Part shown: positions 10,105 to 20,362 of the stretch, in pieces
Layout of the letters: every line of letters starts with the position of its first letter
Numbering within the stretch: the stretch's first letter is position 1
Assembly: GCF_030161475.1 (NCBI RefSeq)
Contig: NZ_BSUG01000003.1
Coordinates: forward strand, 62,001-126,000
Length of the DNA stretch: 64,000 bases
Origin: Tetragenococcus halophilus subsp. flandriensis
Lineage (GTDB): Bacteria > Bacillota > Bacilli > Lactobacillales > Enterococcaceae
Direction of reading: 5' to 3'
Position numbers and translations under genes: made by a program
The notes under the pieces: model-generated
What the model was told of the DNA's origin: nothing
Seen by the model: the letters and a program-made list of their open reading frames with translations, nothing else
Databases searched by the model: none

Positions 10105-11439
10105 TTATTCAAAAATATTCGAGAAAAAGTTTTTGACTTTATCGCCAAAACCTTCTTTTGGTTCTGAATCTTCTGGTTCTTGATAATCTGGTTCTTCTGG
10201 TTCATATGTCGGTTGTTCGTAAACTGTTTCTCTAGTACTCGTATAAGCTTGCGAACTTTGCTCAACTTGAGTCGTTTCCCCTGTTACTGCACTTTTTGTT
10301 AGTTGGTAAACTTCTCCAAGTTCAGCAGCATATTCCAGGATACTAATAACATTTGTAAAAACTGGATTTCTAAGGCCCATATGATTTGGTACATGTAATT
10401 TTACATTAACACCAAATATCTCTTGTGCCAGATCGACCACTCCTGGAAGACTTGCTGCTCCACCAGATAAAATAACTCCACCTGGTAACTCTAAGGCTTC
10501 GATCTCATCAAGAGCATCTTTTGCTTTTACAAAGATTTGTTCAATACGAGCTTCGATAATTTCAGATAAATAACGTTCATCAACATTTACCGGTTCTGAT
10601 TGCCCGATAACATCTACTGGAAATTCTTCGCTAGTAGATGTCCTTTCAGGATAAGCATCTCCGTAGTTGATTTTCAGTGCTTCTGCATTGTTAAACGATG
10701 TATTCAGCACGGTAGAAATATCTTTTGTGACAAATTCTCCGCCTTCTTGATCCACATAAGTAAATTTTAATTGTTTATCATGCATGACAGCAGCTGTTGT
10801 TTTTCCACCACCGATATCAATAACCGTCGTTCCAAAATCTTGTTCGCCATCTGAGAGAATCGAACTTGTTAATGCTAATGGTGTAATAACCATTTCATTT
10901 ATATATAAGCCTGCTTCTTCTACACATTTGCGTACATTATGAATAATTGTTTTAGGGCCAGTAAAAATCAAGCCATTCATTTCTAAACGTACACCGATCA
11001 TACCTCTTGGGTCTTTGATTCCTTCAAAACCATCGACTGTAAAGTCTTGCGGCAAGATCGTAATAATTTGTCTTTCAGGAGGGATAGAACGGACAAGCGC
11101 TGCTGAAGCTACATTACGTACATCTTCATCTGTAATTTCTTTTGATTCATTATTAACAGCGATCATACCTTGACAATTTTCAACTTCTAATTGATTCGCA
11201 GGCAATCCAACACAGACATTACGGATTTGTATTCCTGCTTTTTCTTCTGCTTGAGCAACTGCTCGCTGAATTGCTTGAACTGTTTTATCAATATCAATCA
11301 CAATACCGCGATTGACCCCTTCTGATTTTGCATTTCCTACACCAATAATGTTCATTTGGCCTTCTACATACTCAGCTACAACAACTTTAACTGAAGTTGT
11401 ACCGATATCTAGGCCAACATACATTCCAGTTTTTGCCAT
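10105..11439 (-). CDS. ftsA: Cell-division actin-like ATPase FtsA
   Basis: Actin-family ATPase that tethers FtsZ to the membrane and links it to septal wall synthesis. The 444-residue protein shows the phosphate-1 motif GLDIGTTSVKVVV (about 8-20), the phosphate-2 motif VIDIGGGKTTAAV, the adenosine motif VILSGGAASLPGV, an acidic Pro/Glu-rich linker, and a C-terminal amphipathic helix (GFGDKVKNFFSNIFE) for membrane attachment. ATG 11439 is preceded by GGAGGG. It lies downstream of divIB with a 170-nt gap that may hold a promoter or attenuator; I see no clear terminator there. Confidence 0.97.
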   Translation of the reverse strand: MAKTGMYVGLDIGTTSVKVVVAEYVEGQMNIIGVGNAKSEGVNRGIVIDIDKTVQAIQRAVAQAEEKAGIQIRNVCVGLPANQLEVENCQGMIAVNNESKEITDEDVRNVASAALVRSIPPERQIITILPQDFTVDGFEGIKDPRGMIGVRLEMNGLIFTGPKTIIHNVRKCVEEAGLYINEMVITPLALTSSILSDGEQDFGTTVIDIGGGKTTAAVMHDKQLKFTYVDQEGGEFVTKDISTVLNTSFNNAEALKINYGDAYPERTSTSEEFPVDVIGQSEPVNVDERYLSEIIEARIEQIFVKAKDALDEIEALELPGGVILSGGAASLPGVVDLAQEIFGVNVKLHVPNHMGLRNPVFTNVISILEYAAELGEVYQLTKSAVTGETTQVEQSSQAYTSTRETVYEQPTYEPEEPDYQEPEDSEPKEGFGDKVKNFFSNIFE

Positions 11440-11609
11440 GGATGGGATTCCCTCCTACTTTTTTACCTACTATCGAGAACAAATAACGTTCATATTTATT
11501 TTTATAAAGTCTCCTTATATTCACTGTCATTAATTTTACCATAGTTCAAGCGTTTTGAGAAAGAAGTTAATGAAAAATATTCAGATATTTATAGGAAAAA
11601 TTATACTTT

Positions 11610-12611
11610 TTATTCCGGGTCTTCTTGTTCTTTGTCATCTTCTTCATTTTTTTCATCATAAGGACGTGCAAAAATACCAACTTCCATATCAATTATACCT
11701 TTTTCATCCATTTCTTCTGCGACTTGTGGATAGTATGCCATCTGTTGATCCATATTCGAAACATTAAGAATCACACGATTGCCATCGTTCATGAAAATAG
11801 TAATCAATTCATCATTATCGTTAGTTGGTGTATAGTTAATTTGAGAAACACCTCTTTGTATTTCTTTAGGTAGCTCATAATAATTTTTGATCGTTTCCAT
11901 GGTGTAATCTTGTTCTGTAAAGTCTTCTAAAATGACCTTTTCTTTATCTGCTTTTTCCTGAGGTTCTTGAACGATTTGCCCATTTTCTAAGATAGGAAAA
12001 TACTTCCCATCTTTAGCTAACAGCGAAACTTCTTTATGCTCGGTAACATTGATTTTAAAATGGTTTAATGAAGAAAAATTGATTTTAGCGTTTTTTATCC
12101 TCGGAAAGTTATGAACTAACCTTCTGGTAAATTGATCTCGTTCAAAAAACTGAGACCACAAATTTTGATTAAGTTGTAGTCCTGAGGAAGTAACAATCTC
12201 TTTTGAAGCAACATTTTGATTTCCGGCCACTTCAACCTTGGCTAAACTATTCAGCGGCGAAACATAGTAGAGAGTAAAAAGAAGTGGTATGGTAAAAATT
12301 GTTATAATCGTAATTAAACGTTTATGTAATTTTTTATTTCGATAATTTTTTAATTTAGGAAGCCGATCAGCAAAAGAAACACGTTCTTTTTTTGTCGGTT
12401 CTTCAAAACTTGTTGTACTCGACGTATCTTCTTGTATTGCTTGAGAATCTTCTACGTTTGTTTCTTTATTTGTTTCGCTTATTTTTGTATCTTTTTCTTC
12501 ATTTTCTCGTTCTTTTAAATAACGCAAGTGTTCTTTTTGCCAAGGAGTTAATTCATCATGATTGTCATTTCCTTTTGAAGAATTACGATCACGCTTGTCT
12601 CTTTTACTGAT
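11610..12611 (-). CDS. divIB: Cell-division protein DivIB/FtsQ with apparent ATC start
   Basis: A bitopic septal protein of the DivIB-FtsL-DivIC complex. It has a charged cytoplasmic N-terminus, one transmembrane helix (LITIITIFTIPLLFTLYYV, about 98-116), a POTRA domain beginning LAKVEVAGNQNVASKEI, and a beta domain with an acidic tail. The conserved DivIB N-terminal motif ELTPWQ lies upstream of the first conventional start (TTG 12527), so the protein must begin earlier. The only well-placed initiator is ATC 12611-12609, 8 nt after AAAGGAGG, giving 333 residues (ISKRDKRDRN...). It follows murG by 33 nt. A TTG start would give 305 residues and lose ELTPWQ. Confidence 0.9.
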   Translation of the reverse strand: MSKRDKRDRNSSKGNDNHDELTPWQKEHLRYLKERENEEKDTKISETNKETNVEDSQAIQEDTSSTTSFEEPTKKERVSFADRLPKLKNYRNKKLHKRLITIITIFTIPLLFTLYYVSPLNSLAKVEVAGNQNVASKEIVTSSGLQLNQNLWSQFFERDQFTRRLVHNFPRIKNAKINFSSLNHFKINVTEHKEVSLLAKDGKYFPILENGQIVQEPQEKADKEKVILEDFTEQDYTMETIKNYYELPKEIQRGVSQINYTPTNDNDELITIFMNDGNRVILNVSNMDQQMAYYPQVAEEMDEKGIIDMEVGIFARPYDEKNEEDDKEQEDPE

Positions 12612-12619
12612 AGTGTTCG

Positions 12620-12627
12620 CCTCCTTT
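12620..12627 (-). promoter_or_regulatory. Strong Shine-Dalgarno that fixes the ATC start of divIB
   Basis: Minus-strand AAAGGAGG (12627-12620) is followed by the 8-nt spacer CGAACACT and then ATC at 12611. No ATG, GTG or TTG lies within its reach. TTG 12527 is about 90 nt away and has no ribosome-binding site of its own. Confidence 0.72.
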
Positions 12628-12644
12628 GCTAGATTTTCTTTACT

Positions 12645-13736
12645 TTAAATAATCGACTGCACCAATTGATACAAACGTTGCGCTGCATCTGGTATTCCTT
12701 GTTTTTTTGATTCTGTTGACATTTGTTGTAAAAGTGCGTCGTCTTCCATAATTTCATCTACGGTAGCAACTAAGTTTTCTGCTGTCAATTGATCGTCTTT
12801 GATCATTTTAGCGGCACCATTATTGACTAAACTCATTGCATTTTTTGCTTGGTGATCGTTAGTCACATAAGGACTCGGGATTAAAATAGCAGGTAAACCT
12901 AAACCAGTAAATTCAGCAATTGAAGTTGCCCCTGCACGGCCAACTAATAACTCACAATTAGCCATTACTTCTGTCATATTTTTTATATAAGGTTTTATAC
13001 TAATATTGGTAAAGGCATCTTTAGTCATACCGATTGTTTCCTTAATTTCTTCATAATAACGTTCGCCTGAAGCGTAAAGAATTTGATAGTCTTTTTTAGC
13101 AAATTCAGGAATCGCAGCTACTACCGCTTGGTTGATTTTTAGTGCGCCTTGGCTGCCGCCAAATACTAAAAGTGTCTTTTTTTCAGGATCTAGATCAAAA
13201 TCGCGTAATAAATCTGAACGCTTAATCCCAACAATTTCTTGTGCTCTAGGGTTTCCTACCAGAACGGTTTTATCTTTAGGAAAATATTGCGCTGCATCTT
13301 TAAAAGCAATACCAACTTTATCGACATAACGAGCTAAAAACTTATTGGTAATCCCTGGCACGCTATTTTGCTCATGGACCACTGTAGGAACATTTAATTT
13401 GGAAGCAGCATAAACAACCGCGCCTGAAACATAACCACCTGTTCCGATGACCACATCTGGTTGAAAATCTTTGATTATTTTTTTGGCTTGCCGAATACTT
13501 TTTAAGAACAATTGAATAGTTTTAAAGTTTTCAAAAGTTAATTTGCGCTTAAAACCTTGAATTTCTAAAGTTAGAAAAGGAATATCTGTTTGCGGTAAAA
13601 TTTTGTTTTCCATCCCCCGCTTTGCACCTACATACAAAAAGGAAGAATCCGAACTAATTTTTTTAACATAGTTGATAAAAGCTAGTCCAGGATAAATATG
13701 ACCGCCTGTGCCTCCGCCTGTAACTAATATTTTCAT
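12645..13736 (-). CDS. murG: UDP-GlcNAc:lipid I N-acetylglucosaminyltransferase MurG
   Basis: Transfers GlcNAc from UDP-GlcNAc to lipid I to make lipid II on the inner face of the membrane. The 363-residue GT-B enzyme has the N-terminal signature [14 protein letters not shown] (about 7-20), HEQNSVPG, and the donor-binding segment [10 protein letters not shown] with [11 protein letters not shown] in the C-terminal domain. ATG 13736 overlaps the murD stop by 4 nt (ATGA), indicating translational coupling. Confidence 0.97.
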   Translation of the reverse strand: MKILVTGGGTGGHIYPGLAFINYVKKISSDSSFLYVGAKRGMENKILPQTDIPFLTLEIQGFKRKLTFENFKTIQLFLKSIRQAKKIIKDFQPDVVIGTGGYVSGAVVYAASKLNVPTVVHEQNSVPGITNKFLARYVDKVGIAFKDAAQYFPKDKTVLVGNPRAQEIVGIKRSDLLRDFDLDPEKKTLLVFGGSQGALKINQAVVAAIPEFAKKDYQILYASGERYYEEIKETIGMTKDAFTNISIKPYIKNMTEVMANCELLVGRAGATSIAEFTGLGLPAILIPSPYVTNDHQAKNAMSLVNNGAAKMIKDDQLTAENLVATVDEIMEDDALLQQMSTESKKQGIPDAAQRLYQLVQSII

Positions 13737-15112
13737 TGAAGACTCCTTTTCTCTTTCTTTAATTGATCAACCGCTGCTATATAACGATCACCGCGCACTT
13801 CAAAATTAGAATACTGATCCCAACTTGCATTGGCCGGAGATAGTAAAATCGTATCTTCTTTTTGACTCAACTCATAAGCTAACGGTACAGCCTCTTCAGC
13901 ATTTTCTACAAAGCGGATTGTTGAAACTCCCGCTTTTTTAGCAGCATCTTCTAGCTTGTATTTTGTCTGTCCAAATAAGACAACTGCTTTAACACCTTCT
14001 AATGAAGGGATTAAGCTTTCAAAATCATTACCGCGGTCCAAACCACCACATAATAAAATTAATTTATGCGGATCAAACCCATCTAAAGCTGTTTGTGTTG
14101 CTAAAATATTTGTAGCTTTCGAATCATTATAAAAAGATACACCATTAACTTGACCTACATATTGTGTGCGATGTTTAACTCCCGCAAAAGAACGTAAAGT
14201 ATCTGCGATTACTTGATAATCAGTGCCCCACAGAGCTGCTGTGGCAATTGATGCTAAGGCATTTTCGACATTATGTTTCCCTGGAACACCTAACTCATTT
14301 GCCGGAAGAATTGCTGTATCTTTATAATAAAGCATTCCTTGCTGCAGATAAGCCCCTTCAACAACTTCTTGTGTAGAAAAAGGGATCACTGTTGCTTTAG
14401 TATCCTTAGCTAGTTCTTGAATCTCTTGTTGATTCCAATTTAAAATCAAAAAATCATCGGCAGTCATATTTTGCTGAATATTCCATTTAGCAGCAACATA
14501 AGCTTCACGACTTCCATGATAATCAAGATGGGCTTCATATAAATTGGTAAGAACAGCAATCTTAGGGTGAAATTGCTCTACACCCATTAATTGAAAACTT
14601 GAAACCTCCATAACAAGACAATCATCTTTTTCCGCCTTTTTTGCTACAGTGCTTGCAGGATAACCTATGTTACCCGCTAGATGTGCCTTATTATCTATCA
14701 TGCCAGCATTTAATATATGTTCAATCATTGTGGTAGTCGTAGTTTTTCCATTGGTTCCAGTAATAGCGATAGTAGGAGCCTCTGAGATTTGATAGGCTAA
14801 TTCAATTTCTGTAATAATAGGTATTCCTTTTTCCTGAGCCTTTTTAACTAAAGGATGACTATAAGGAATACCCGGATTTTTTACCATCATAAAAAAATCT
14901 TCGTCTAACAACTCAATGGGATGACTTCCGCAAATCACCTTGATACCTAAAGTTAGTAAATCCTGTGCTTCTGGATTTTCTTCAAATGGTTTTCCATCAT
15001 TAACGGTAACAAGTGCGCCCAAATCATGTAATAATTTGGCCGCACTGACACCACTTTTCGCTAATCCTAAAACAAGTATTTTTTTATTTTTATATGTTGT
15101 AATTTTTCTCAA
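13733..15112 (-). CDS. murD: UDP-N-acetylmuramoyl-L-alanine:D-glutamate ligase MurD
   Basis: ATP-dependent Mur ligase that adds D-glutamate to UDP-MurNAc-L-Ala in the cytoplasm. The 459-residue protein has the N-terminal UDP-binding domain ([16 protein letters not shown]), the ATP P-loop GTNGKTTTT (about 115-123) and the C-terminal ligase domain ([10 protein letters not shown]). The start was placed at TTG 15112 because GCAGGAG lies 9 nt before it and it yields the usual beginning [11 protein letters not shown]. In-frame alternatives (ATG 15121 and TTG 15130) overlap that ribosome-binding site. Confidence 0.95.
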   Translation of the reverse strand: MRKITTYKNKKILVLGLAKSGVSAAKLLHDLGALVTVNDGKPFEENPEAQDLLTLGIKVICGSHPIELLDEDFFMMVKNPGIPYSHPLVKKAQEKGIPIITEIELAYQISEAPTIAITGTNGKTTTTTMIEHILNAGMIDNKAHLAGNIGYPASTVAKKAEKDDCLVMEVSSFQLMGVEQFHPKIAVLTNLYEAHLDYHGSREAYVAAKWNIQQNMTADDFLILNWNQQEIQELAKDTKATVIPFSTQEVVEGAYLQQGMLYYKDTAILPANELGVPGKHNVENALASIATAALWGTDYQVIADTLRSFAGVKHRTQYVGQVNGVSFYNDSKATNILATQTALDGFDPHKLILLCGGLDRGNDFESLIPSLEGVKAVVLFGQTKYKLEDAAKKAGVSTIRFVENAEEAVPLAYELSQKEDTILLSPANASWDQYSNFEVRGDRYIAAVDQLKKEKRSLQ

Positions 15113-15150
15113 ATTTTTCATCTCCTGCAACTCTACTACCTATTTTTCCA

Positions 15151-16116
15151 TTAATTGATACAAATAAATAAAGTAATAACGGAAAAAATAAGGGCAACCA
15201 ACCAAAATATACCATCAATTTTCCACTCAGACCAGCCGTTCATTTCAAAATGATGGTGAATTGGTGACATTTTAAAAATTCGTTTACCTGTCAATTTAAA
15301 ACTAATTACTTGTAAAATCACACTGGCTGTTTCAATAACATAAACCAATCCTATCAACAGCAAAGTCCATTCTTGATGTAAAAGAACTGAGACACCCGCT
15401 AACAATCCGCCAAGGGCAAGTGAACCTACATCGCCCATAAAAATTTTAGCTGGTTTTTTATTATACACGAAAAAGCCTGCCAATCCGCCAACTACGCTCA
15501 AACAAATGATCAATACATCTATCTGGTTTTGATACCAAGCGATCACAGCGTAGCTAGCAAAAGAAATAATAGCAAGACCTGAAACCAATCCATCAATACC
15601 ATCAGCTAAATTGACTGCATTGGAAAAGCCAACCAACCAAAACATGATAAATAAGCCATAAAAAATTGATAAAGGAACAGCTAATCCGAAAAAGTTTAAA
15701 ACATTTGCATTGCCTTCATACAAGAAGACAAAATAAAAAATTAACGCACCAGCAATTTGACCAACAAGTTTTTGTATAGAGGTTAGCCCCATATTTCTTT
15801 TTCTAAATACTTTGATAAAATCATCCAAAAAACCTAATAGGCCGTATAAAACTAAAACAAAAAGCAATATTAAAAAAGAAGGGGTCATTGCGTTTTGCCA
15901 TAAACCAACCCAAATAGCTGTAATAATTGAACCAACAAGAAAAACGACGCCGCCCATTGTAGGAGTACCAGCTTTAACATTATGCCATTTTGGTCCTTCC
16001 TCGCGAATCTCCTGTCCATATTTTTTCATCTGAAAATAGCCGATAAATAACGGCATTAAGATGACTGTAATGGCAAAGCCGCTTGCAAGTGGCAGTATCA
16101 TTTTTGTCCAATCCAT
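15151..16116 (-). CDS. mraY: Phospho-N-acetylmuramoyl-pentapeptide transferase MraY
   Basis: Polytopic membrane enzyme that moves phospho-MurNAc-pentapeptide from UDP to undecaprenyl phosphate to form lipid I. The 321-residue protein has about ten hydrophobic helices and the family motifs GPKWHNVKAGTPTMGG, the catalytic LGFLDDFIK, NLADGIDGL and the HHHFEMNGW segment near the C-terminus. ATG 16116 follows GAGGAGAG. It lies between the PBP gene and murD, the standard order. Confidence 0.97.
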   Translation of the reverse strand: MDWTKMILPLASGFAITVILMPLFIGYFQMKKYGQEIREEGPKWHNVKAGTPTMGGVVFLVGSIITAIWVGLWQNAMTPSFLILLFVLVLYGLLGFLDDFIKVFRKRNMGLTSIQKLVGQIAGALIFYFVFLYEGNANVLNFFGLAVPLSIFYGLFIMFWLVGFSNAVNLADGIDGLVSGLAIISFASYAVIAWYQNQIDVLIICLSVVGGLAGFFVYNKKPAKIFMGDVGSLALGGLLAGVSVLLHQEWTLLLIGLVYVIETASVILQVISFKLTGKRIFKMSPIHHHFEMNGWSEWKIDGIFWLVALIFSVITLFICIN

Positions 16117-16163
16117 TTTTTTCTCTCCTCATATCAATTTATCTTTATTTCATTATTTTATTA

Positions 16164-18380
16164 TTATTCTTCTTCTAGTTCAAAGTGCAATTTATCATCA
16201 CTAATCTCGGCGTAAGGTTCTACGCTTTGTTCAACACAATAACCTTCACCATCAAAGCTGACATCAACATCTAAAAGGTCCCCTAGTTTAACAAGATCAG
16301 CTTTTGACCAACCACTAACATCAGGCATCATTGGTGTTTTATCATTGGTTAAAAGTAATAATTTTTCTGAAGACATCAATCGTTCGCCATTGTCTACAGA
16401 TTGTTGCACTACTTTTTCACCATCACCAATGACCACTGGTGTCAAACCTTTCTTTTGTACATCACTAGCTGCAGCGTCTGATTCTAGATTACGATAATCT
16501 TCCACTTTAACTTTTTCATTGCTGCTTTCCTCATTTTCTTTACTTTCATCTACATCATGAAGATCCATCGCCCGCTCTAATAACGGGTTAGCAATACTAG
16601 GTAACACGTCGGTATCTTCTTGTTGTGGTTGATTCATTGTAAGATACATAACATATTGCGGATCCTCAGAAGGTGTCATTAAAACCACAGAATACAGATA
16701 ATCACTTTGTCCTTTTAGATAGCTTCCGTCACGAGAAATTTGCGCTGTCCCTGTTTTAGCAGAAACATGTTCATTAGGCACTTCATACTGATCATAAGCC
16801 GTTCCATATTCTTCGCTTTCTACAGTATCTCGCATATATTTTCGTACGTCTTTAGCTGCCTTTTCAGAAACTGGATGACCGACAACTTCAGGTTGAGTCA
16901 CCATTTCATCATCATTTGTTTCATCTACTATTTTATCAATCACTTGTGGTTTTAACATAGCGCCATCATTAGAAATCGAACTAAAAGCCTGTAACATTTG
17001 AAATTGAGTCACACCCACAGCTTGTCCAAAAGCGGTCATTGCATGACTGACAGTATTATCTTCAGGCAGAGTACCACTTTTCTCACCAGAAAGCCCCGAA
17101 TGTGTACTTCTGCCAAAACCAAATTCTTGTAATGAACGTTGCCAGCTATCTTTCATTCTTTGCTCTAGCGTAACCATACCTACATTACTTGACCATGATA
17201 AGGCTTGTCTCATTGTTAAACTAGGCTTCGACCCTCTTTCATAGTCCCAATCTCTAATTGTAGCATCGGCCAGCTTGGTTTCTCCAGGCTTATAAGTTTC
17301 CTCAGGATCGAACACCCCATTGTCGATCGCGCTTGCAACGGTCATTGGCTTCATCGTTGAACCCGGCTCGTAGTTATCCTCTACAAATAAGTTTGACCAA
17401 ACAAAGTCATCATCATTGATTCCTTTTTTCGTTTCTGGATTAAAAGTTGGTCGCTGTGACATAGAAACAATTTCTCCGGATTTAGCGTCCATTAAAACAG
17501 CAGTCATATCTTCTGCTTCAATATCTTTCCAAGCTTGATCCATTAATGTTTCCAAATAGCTTTGTAATCTATTATCCAAAGTCGTATAAATGTCTTTGCC
17601 GTCAACAGCTGATTGTGATTCAGCAACTGTTCCTGGCAAGGGGTTTTGATAGTTATCTTTTTGATAAATAATCTTCCCGTCTTTTCCTTTTAAGATATCG
17701 TTGTAATCTTCTTCGATACCCATACGGCCTACTAAGCTTTCTTGATCGGTCTCTTCGTCATTTTGGACATCTGCATATCCAACAAAATGAGAGGAAAAAA
17801 CGCCATTTGGATAAATACGAGATGGATGTTCGGTAAAGTATAAACCAGCAACATCTTGTTCTTCCATCGCGTCTTCAATCTTTTCTCTTTGTTGTAAACT
17901 AATACTTTTGGCATTAGGGATGTCCACTTGGTATTGATTTTCTTGTGCTCCTTCTTTCAATACCTTCAAGGTTTCTTTTTTATCAACATCGTCTACAGCA
18001 TCTGCAATGATCTCTGCTAGTTTATCAAAATTCTTTTCTTCTGCGTATAATTTTTCATCGCCATTTGTATAAGCTTCAGACAGCACTGCATACAAAGAAT
18101 AGGATGTTGCATCTTCTGCAATAGCTTCTCCATTGCGGTCATAGATCGTTCCACGTTTGGCTTTTACAACCTCTGAGCCTTGATATAAATTTTTTGTCTG
18201 TGTTTCTAATGATTCCCCGGCAACATCGCCTACAACTACGATATAACTCAAACGAGCTACAAATAAAAAGAACAACCCAATACTCGTAGCAAAGAGAATA
18301 ATTCCTACTTTTTTGCGATTGTTCCTTGTAGATAAATTTTTCTTTTTAAAGTATTGCCGGATTTTTTCTATCATACGCAT
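16164..18380 (-). CDS. Septal class B penicillin-binding protein with PASTA domains (PBP2X/FtsI-like)
   Basis: Transpeptidase that cross-links septal peptidoglycan. The 738-residue protein has a cytoplasmic basic N-terminus, one membrane helix (about 25-50), a pedestal domain (about 60-260) and the transpeptidase domain with all three active-site motifs: S341-TM-K344, S397-S-N399 and K542-T-G544. Two C-terminal PASTA repeats follow (about 625-680 and 683-738; MPDVSGWSKADLVKLGD). PASTA domains and its position after ftsL match enterococcal and streptococcal PBP2X. Its ATG directly follows the ftsL stop. Confidence 0.94.
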   Translation of the reverse strand: MRMIEKIRQYFKKKNLSTRNNRKKVGIILFATSIGLFFLFVARLSYIVVVGDVAGESLETQTKNLYQGSEVVKAKRGTIYDRNGEAIAEDATSYSLYAVLSEAYTNGDEKLYAEEKNFDKLAEIIADAVDDVDKKETLKVLKEGAQENQYQVDIPNAKSISLQQREKIEDAMEEQDVAGLYFTEHPSRIYPNGVFSSHFVGYADVQNDEETDQESLVGRMGIEEDYNDILKGKDGKIIYQKDNYQNPLPGTVAESQSAVDGKDIYTTLDNRLQSYLETLMDQAWKDIEAEDMTAVLMDAKSGEIVSMSQRPTFNPETKKGINDDDFVWSNLFVEDNYEPGSTMKPMTVASAIDNGVFDPEETYKPGETKLADATIRDWDYERGSKPSLTMRQALSWSSNVGMVTLEQRMKDSWQRSLQEFGFGRSTHSGLSGEKSGTLPEDNTVSHAMTAFGQAVGVTQFQMLQAFSSISNDGAMLKPQVIDKIVDETNDDEMVTQPEVVGHPVSEKAAKDVRKYMRDTVESEEYGTAYDQYEVPNEHVSAKTGTAQISRDGSYLKGQSDYLYSVVLMTPSEDPQYVMYLTMNQPQQEDTDVLPSIANPLLERAMDLHDVDESKENEESSNEKVKVEDYRNLESDAAASDVQKKGLTPVVIGDGEKVVQQSVDNGERLMSSEKLLLLTNDKTPMMPDVSGWSKADLVKLGDLLDVDVSFDGEGYCVEQSVEPYAEISDDKLHFELEEE

Positions 18381-18788
18381 TTATTTCACTTTCCTTAAAT
18401 GTTCACTATCAATCGATAGTCCCTTATCTTCAGCAATTTTTTGAATTCTTTCACTTTTTGTCAATTCATTTTTTTCTTGTTGCAAACGTGTCACTTCCGC
18501 TTGGCCTTGGCTAACATTTTCTTGTAAGGAGGACACATCCTGTTCTACCTCACTTATCGTTGTCCGTAAACTAATCGTAAGCAGGCCTAAGCCGATCAAA
18601 GCAGTCACTAAAATAGCGACTAAAAATTTCTCTAAACGGGAAATTTTTTCTAATTTACGAGTAGGAGATAAAGGAACAACCACCACATCAGGACGGTTAG
18701 GAGTATCAGATGGTTGAGTATTTGTCTGCTCTTGTGAAAATTCATCTTCCATTTCATAAGAAGCATTTTGTGCTTTTAATTCTGCCAT
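18381..18788 (-). CDS. ftsL: Cell-division protein FtsL
   Basis: A 135-residue bitopic protein of the septal DivIB-FtsL-DivIC complex. It has a hydrophilic acidic N-terminus (about 1-58), one transmembrane helix (FLVAILVTALIGLGLLTISL, about 62-81) and an extracytoplasmic leucine-zipper coiled coil with heptads (SSLQENVSQGQAEVTRLQQEK). Sequence conservation in FtsL is low; the call rests on size, topology and position between rsmH and the PBP gene. AAGGAGGAG precedes ATG 18788. Confidence 0.92.
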   Translation of the reverse strand: MAELKAQNASYEMEDEFSQEQTNTQPSDTPNRPDVVVVPLSPTRKLEKISRLEKFLVAILVTALIGLGLLTISLRTTISEVEQDVSSLQENVSQGQAEVTRLQQEKNELTKSERIQKIAEDKGLSIDSEHLRKVK

Positions 18789-18793
18789 TGATT

Positions 18794-19747
18794 TTACTCC
18801 TCCTTTATTTTCTTAGCTACACGCAATTTTGCACTACGTGAGCGATTGTTCTTTTTAATTTCTTCTTCAGTCGGTAAAATTGGCTTACGATTCACTAAAG
18901 CCAGAATAGGTTGAAAGTCATCTGGGATAACTGGAAGGCCAGGCGGTGTTTCTTTTGCTCGGCTATATTCTTTAAATATATTTTTTGCAATGCGGTCTTC
19001 CAAAGAATGGAAGGTGATAACTGCAATGCGTCCTTCTATAGCTAAAATCTCAATAGCCTGTTCTAGCGATTCCTCGATAGCGCCTAATTCATCATTAACG
19101 GCAATGCGAATCGCCTGAAACACTCTTTTGGCTGGATGCCCGCCTTTTCGTCTTGCAGGAGCGGGAATCGCTTCTTTTATCACATCTACAAGTTGTGTTG
19201 TCGTTTCAATCGGTTGATTTTTACGAGTCGCCTCAATCTTGCGAGCAATTTGTTTAGAAAAGCGTTCTTCACCATACCGAAAGAATATTTTTACTAACTG
19301 TTGGTAATCATATTCGTTTACAACTTCATAAGCAGATAATGTTTGACTTTGGTCCATCCGCATGTCCAGTGGTGCTTCTTGATGATAGCTAAAACCGCGC
19401 TGGGCTTCATCTAATTGAGGCGAGGAAACGCCTAAATCATAAAAAACACCATCAACCTTACTCACATTTAATTTTTCAAGTTCTTCCTTTATAAAGCGAA
19501 AATTTCGTCTTATAAAAGTCACCTGCCCATTTTCTACATAATGGGCCAAACGTTTTTTCGCGTAATCAATTGCTTTTTGATCTTGATCAAAAGCATATAG
19601 ATGGCCACCTAAAGCTAATTGTTCCAATAAATATTGACTATGGCCAGCTCCACCTAAAGTACAATCGACATAAGTACCATGAGGGTCGATAACCAAATTG
19701 TCTACAGTTTCTTCTTTCAGCACTGTAAAATGTTGAAACATTACCAT
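18794..19747 (-). CDS. rsmH: 16S rRNA (cytosine1402-N4)-methyltransferase RsmH
   Basis: SAM-dependent enzyme (MraW) that methylates N4 of C1402 in the decoding region of 16S rRNA. The 317-residue protein has the SAM motif [16 protein letters not shown] (about 26-41), [15 protein letters not shown] and the C-terminal [19 protein letters not shown] segment. It is second in the dcw cluster, 13 nt after mraZ. ATG 19747 follows AGAGG with a 6-nt spacing; a second ATG six nt later is also possible. Confidence 0.97.
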   Translation of the reverse strand: MVMFQHFTVLKEETVDNLVIDPHGTYVDCTLGGAGHSQYLLEQLALGGHLYAFDQDQKAIDYAKKRLAHYVENGQVTFIRRNFRFIKEELEKLNVSKVDGVFYDLGVSSPQLDEAQRGFSYHQEAPLDMRMDQSQTLSAYEVVNEYDYQQLVKIFFRYGEERFSKQIARKIEATRKNQPIETTTQLVDVIKEAIPAPARRKGGHPAKRVFQAIRIAVNDELGAIEESLEQAIEILAIEGRIAVITFHSLEDRIAKNIFKEYSRAKETPPGLPVIPDDFQPILALVNRKPILPTEEEIKKNNRSRSAKLRVAKKIKEE

Positions 19748-19760
19748 CTATTTCCTCTTT

Positions 19761-20192
19761 CTATAAGCCAAAGTCAATCATTGTTTCAGCAATGTCATCA
19801 AAATTTTCTTCTGTTTCTTCAGAAAAATCATCCCAACGTTTTTTATCCCAAATTTCAATTCGAGTTGAAACGCCGATAATCACACAATTTTTTTCTAGAC
19901 TTGCATGCTTTCTCAATGTATTTGGAATATTGATTCGGCCCTGTTTATCAATTTCACATTCAGTGGCAGCAGAATAAAAGAAACGAACAAAACTTCTTGC
20001 ATCTTTTTTAGCAAGAGGCATTTGATCTAATTTTTCTTCAAGTTTCTCCCATTCAGTTTGAGGATAGCCAAATAGACAACCATCTAAACCACGTGTTACA
20101 ACAAATTTTTCACCTAGCTGTTCACGAAGTTTGGACGGAACAATCAAACGACCTTTTGAGTCTATTGAGTGTTCAAATTCACCCATTAGCAT
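19761..20192 (-). CDS. mraZ: Transcriptional regulator MraZ
   Basis: A 143-residue DNA-binding protein with two SpoVT-AbrB-like swapped-hairpin repeats (about 6-50, [17 protein letters not shown]; and about 75-120, [15 protein letters not shown]). MraZ controls the dcw promoter by binding tandem G-rich repeats just upstream of itself. The start was set at ATG 20192 (MLMGEFEHS), 6 nt after GGGGGG; a longer frame from 20234 has no ribosome-binding site and runs into the operator region. Confidence 0.95.
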   Translation of the reverse strand: MLMGEFEHSIDSKGRLIVPSKLREQLGEKFVVTRGLDGCLFGYPQTEWEKLEEKLDQMPLAKKDARSFVRFFYSAATECEIDKQGRINIPNTLRKHASLEKNCVIIGVSTRIEIWDKKRWDDFSEETEENFDDIAETMIDFGL

Positions 20193-20220
20193 GTTTATCC
20201 CCCCAATTACCACCTGATAA

Positions 20221-20254
20221 ACACAGTCTACCACAATCCCCCACTTTCTACCAC
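20221..20254 (-). promoter_or_regulatory. MraZ operator: GTGG boxes with a 10-bp period
   Basis: On the minus strand GTGG occurs with its complement CCAC starting at plus-strand 20231, 20241 and 20251, exactly 10 bp apart, and a GTGT at the next phase (20221-20224). Another GTGG lies at 20210-20213. Evenly phased G-rich boxes upstream of mraZ are the known kind of MraZ target, which places the binding sites on one helix face. I could not assign a confident -35/-10 pair. Confidence 0.65.
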
Positions 20255-20330
20255 ATTTTGTCTAAAATTACTAAAGAACTTTTTTGACTTTTTCTTACCA
20301 AATGAACAAGACTGACAACAGGAGATTTTA

Positions 20331-20355
20331 AAAAGACTTTTAAAAGTTTTTATTT
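20331..20355 (-). terminator. Weak AT-rich hairpin after the DUF3397 gene
   Basis: AAAAACTTTTAAAAGTCTTTTT on the minus strand contains the palindrome ACTTTTAAAAGT and ends in T. It is low in GC, so termination strength is doubtful. It separates the DUF3397 gene from the mraZ promoter region. Confidence 0.35.
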
Positions 20356-20362
20356 AGAAAAA

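Noticed and set aside
12528-12611. Non-coding leader before a TTG-started divIB
   Set aside because: The segment encodes the conserved ELTPWQ motif in frame and follows a strong ribosome-binding site, so it is coding.
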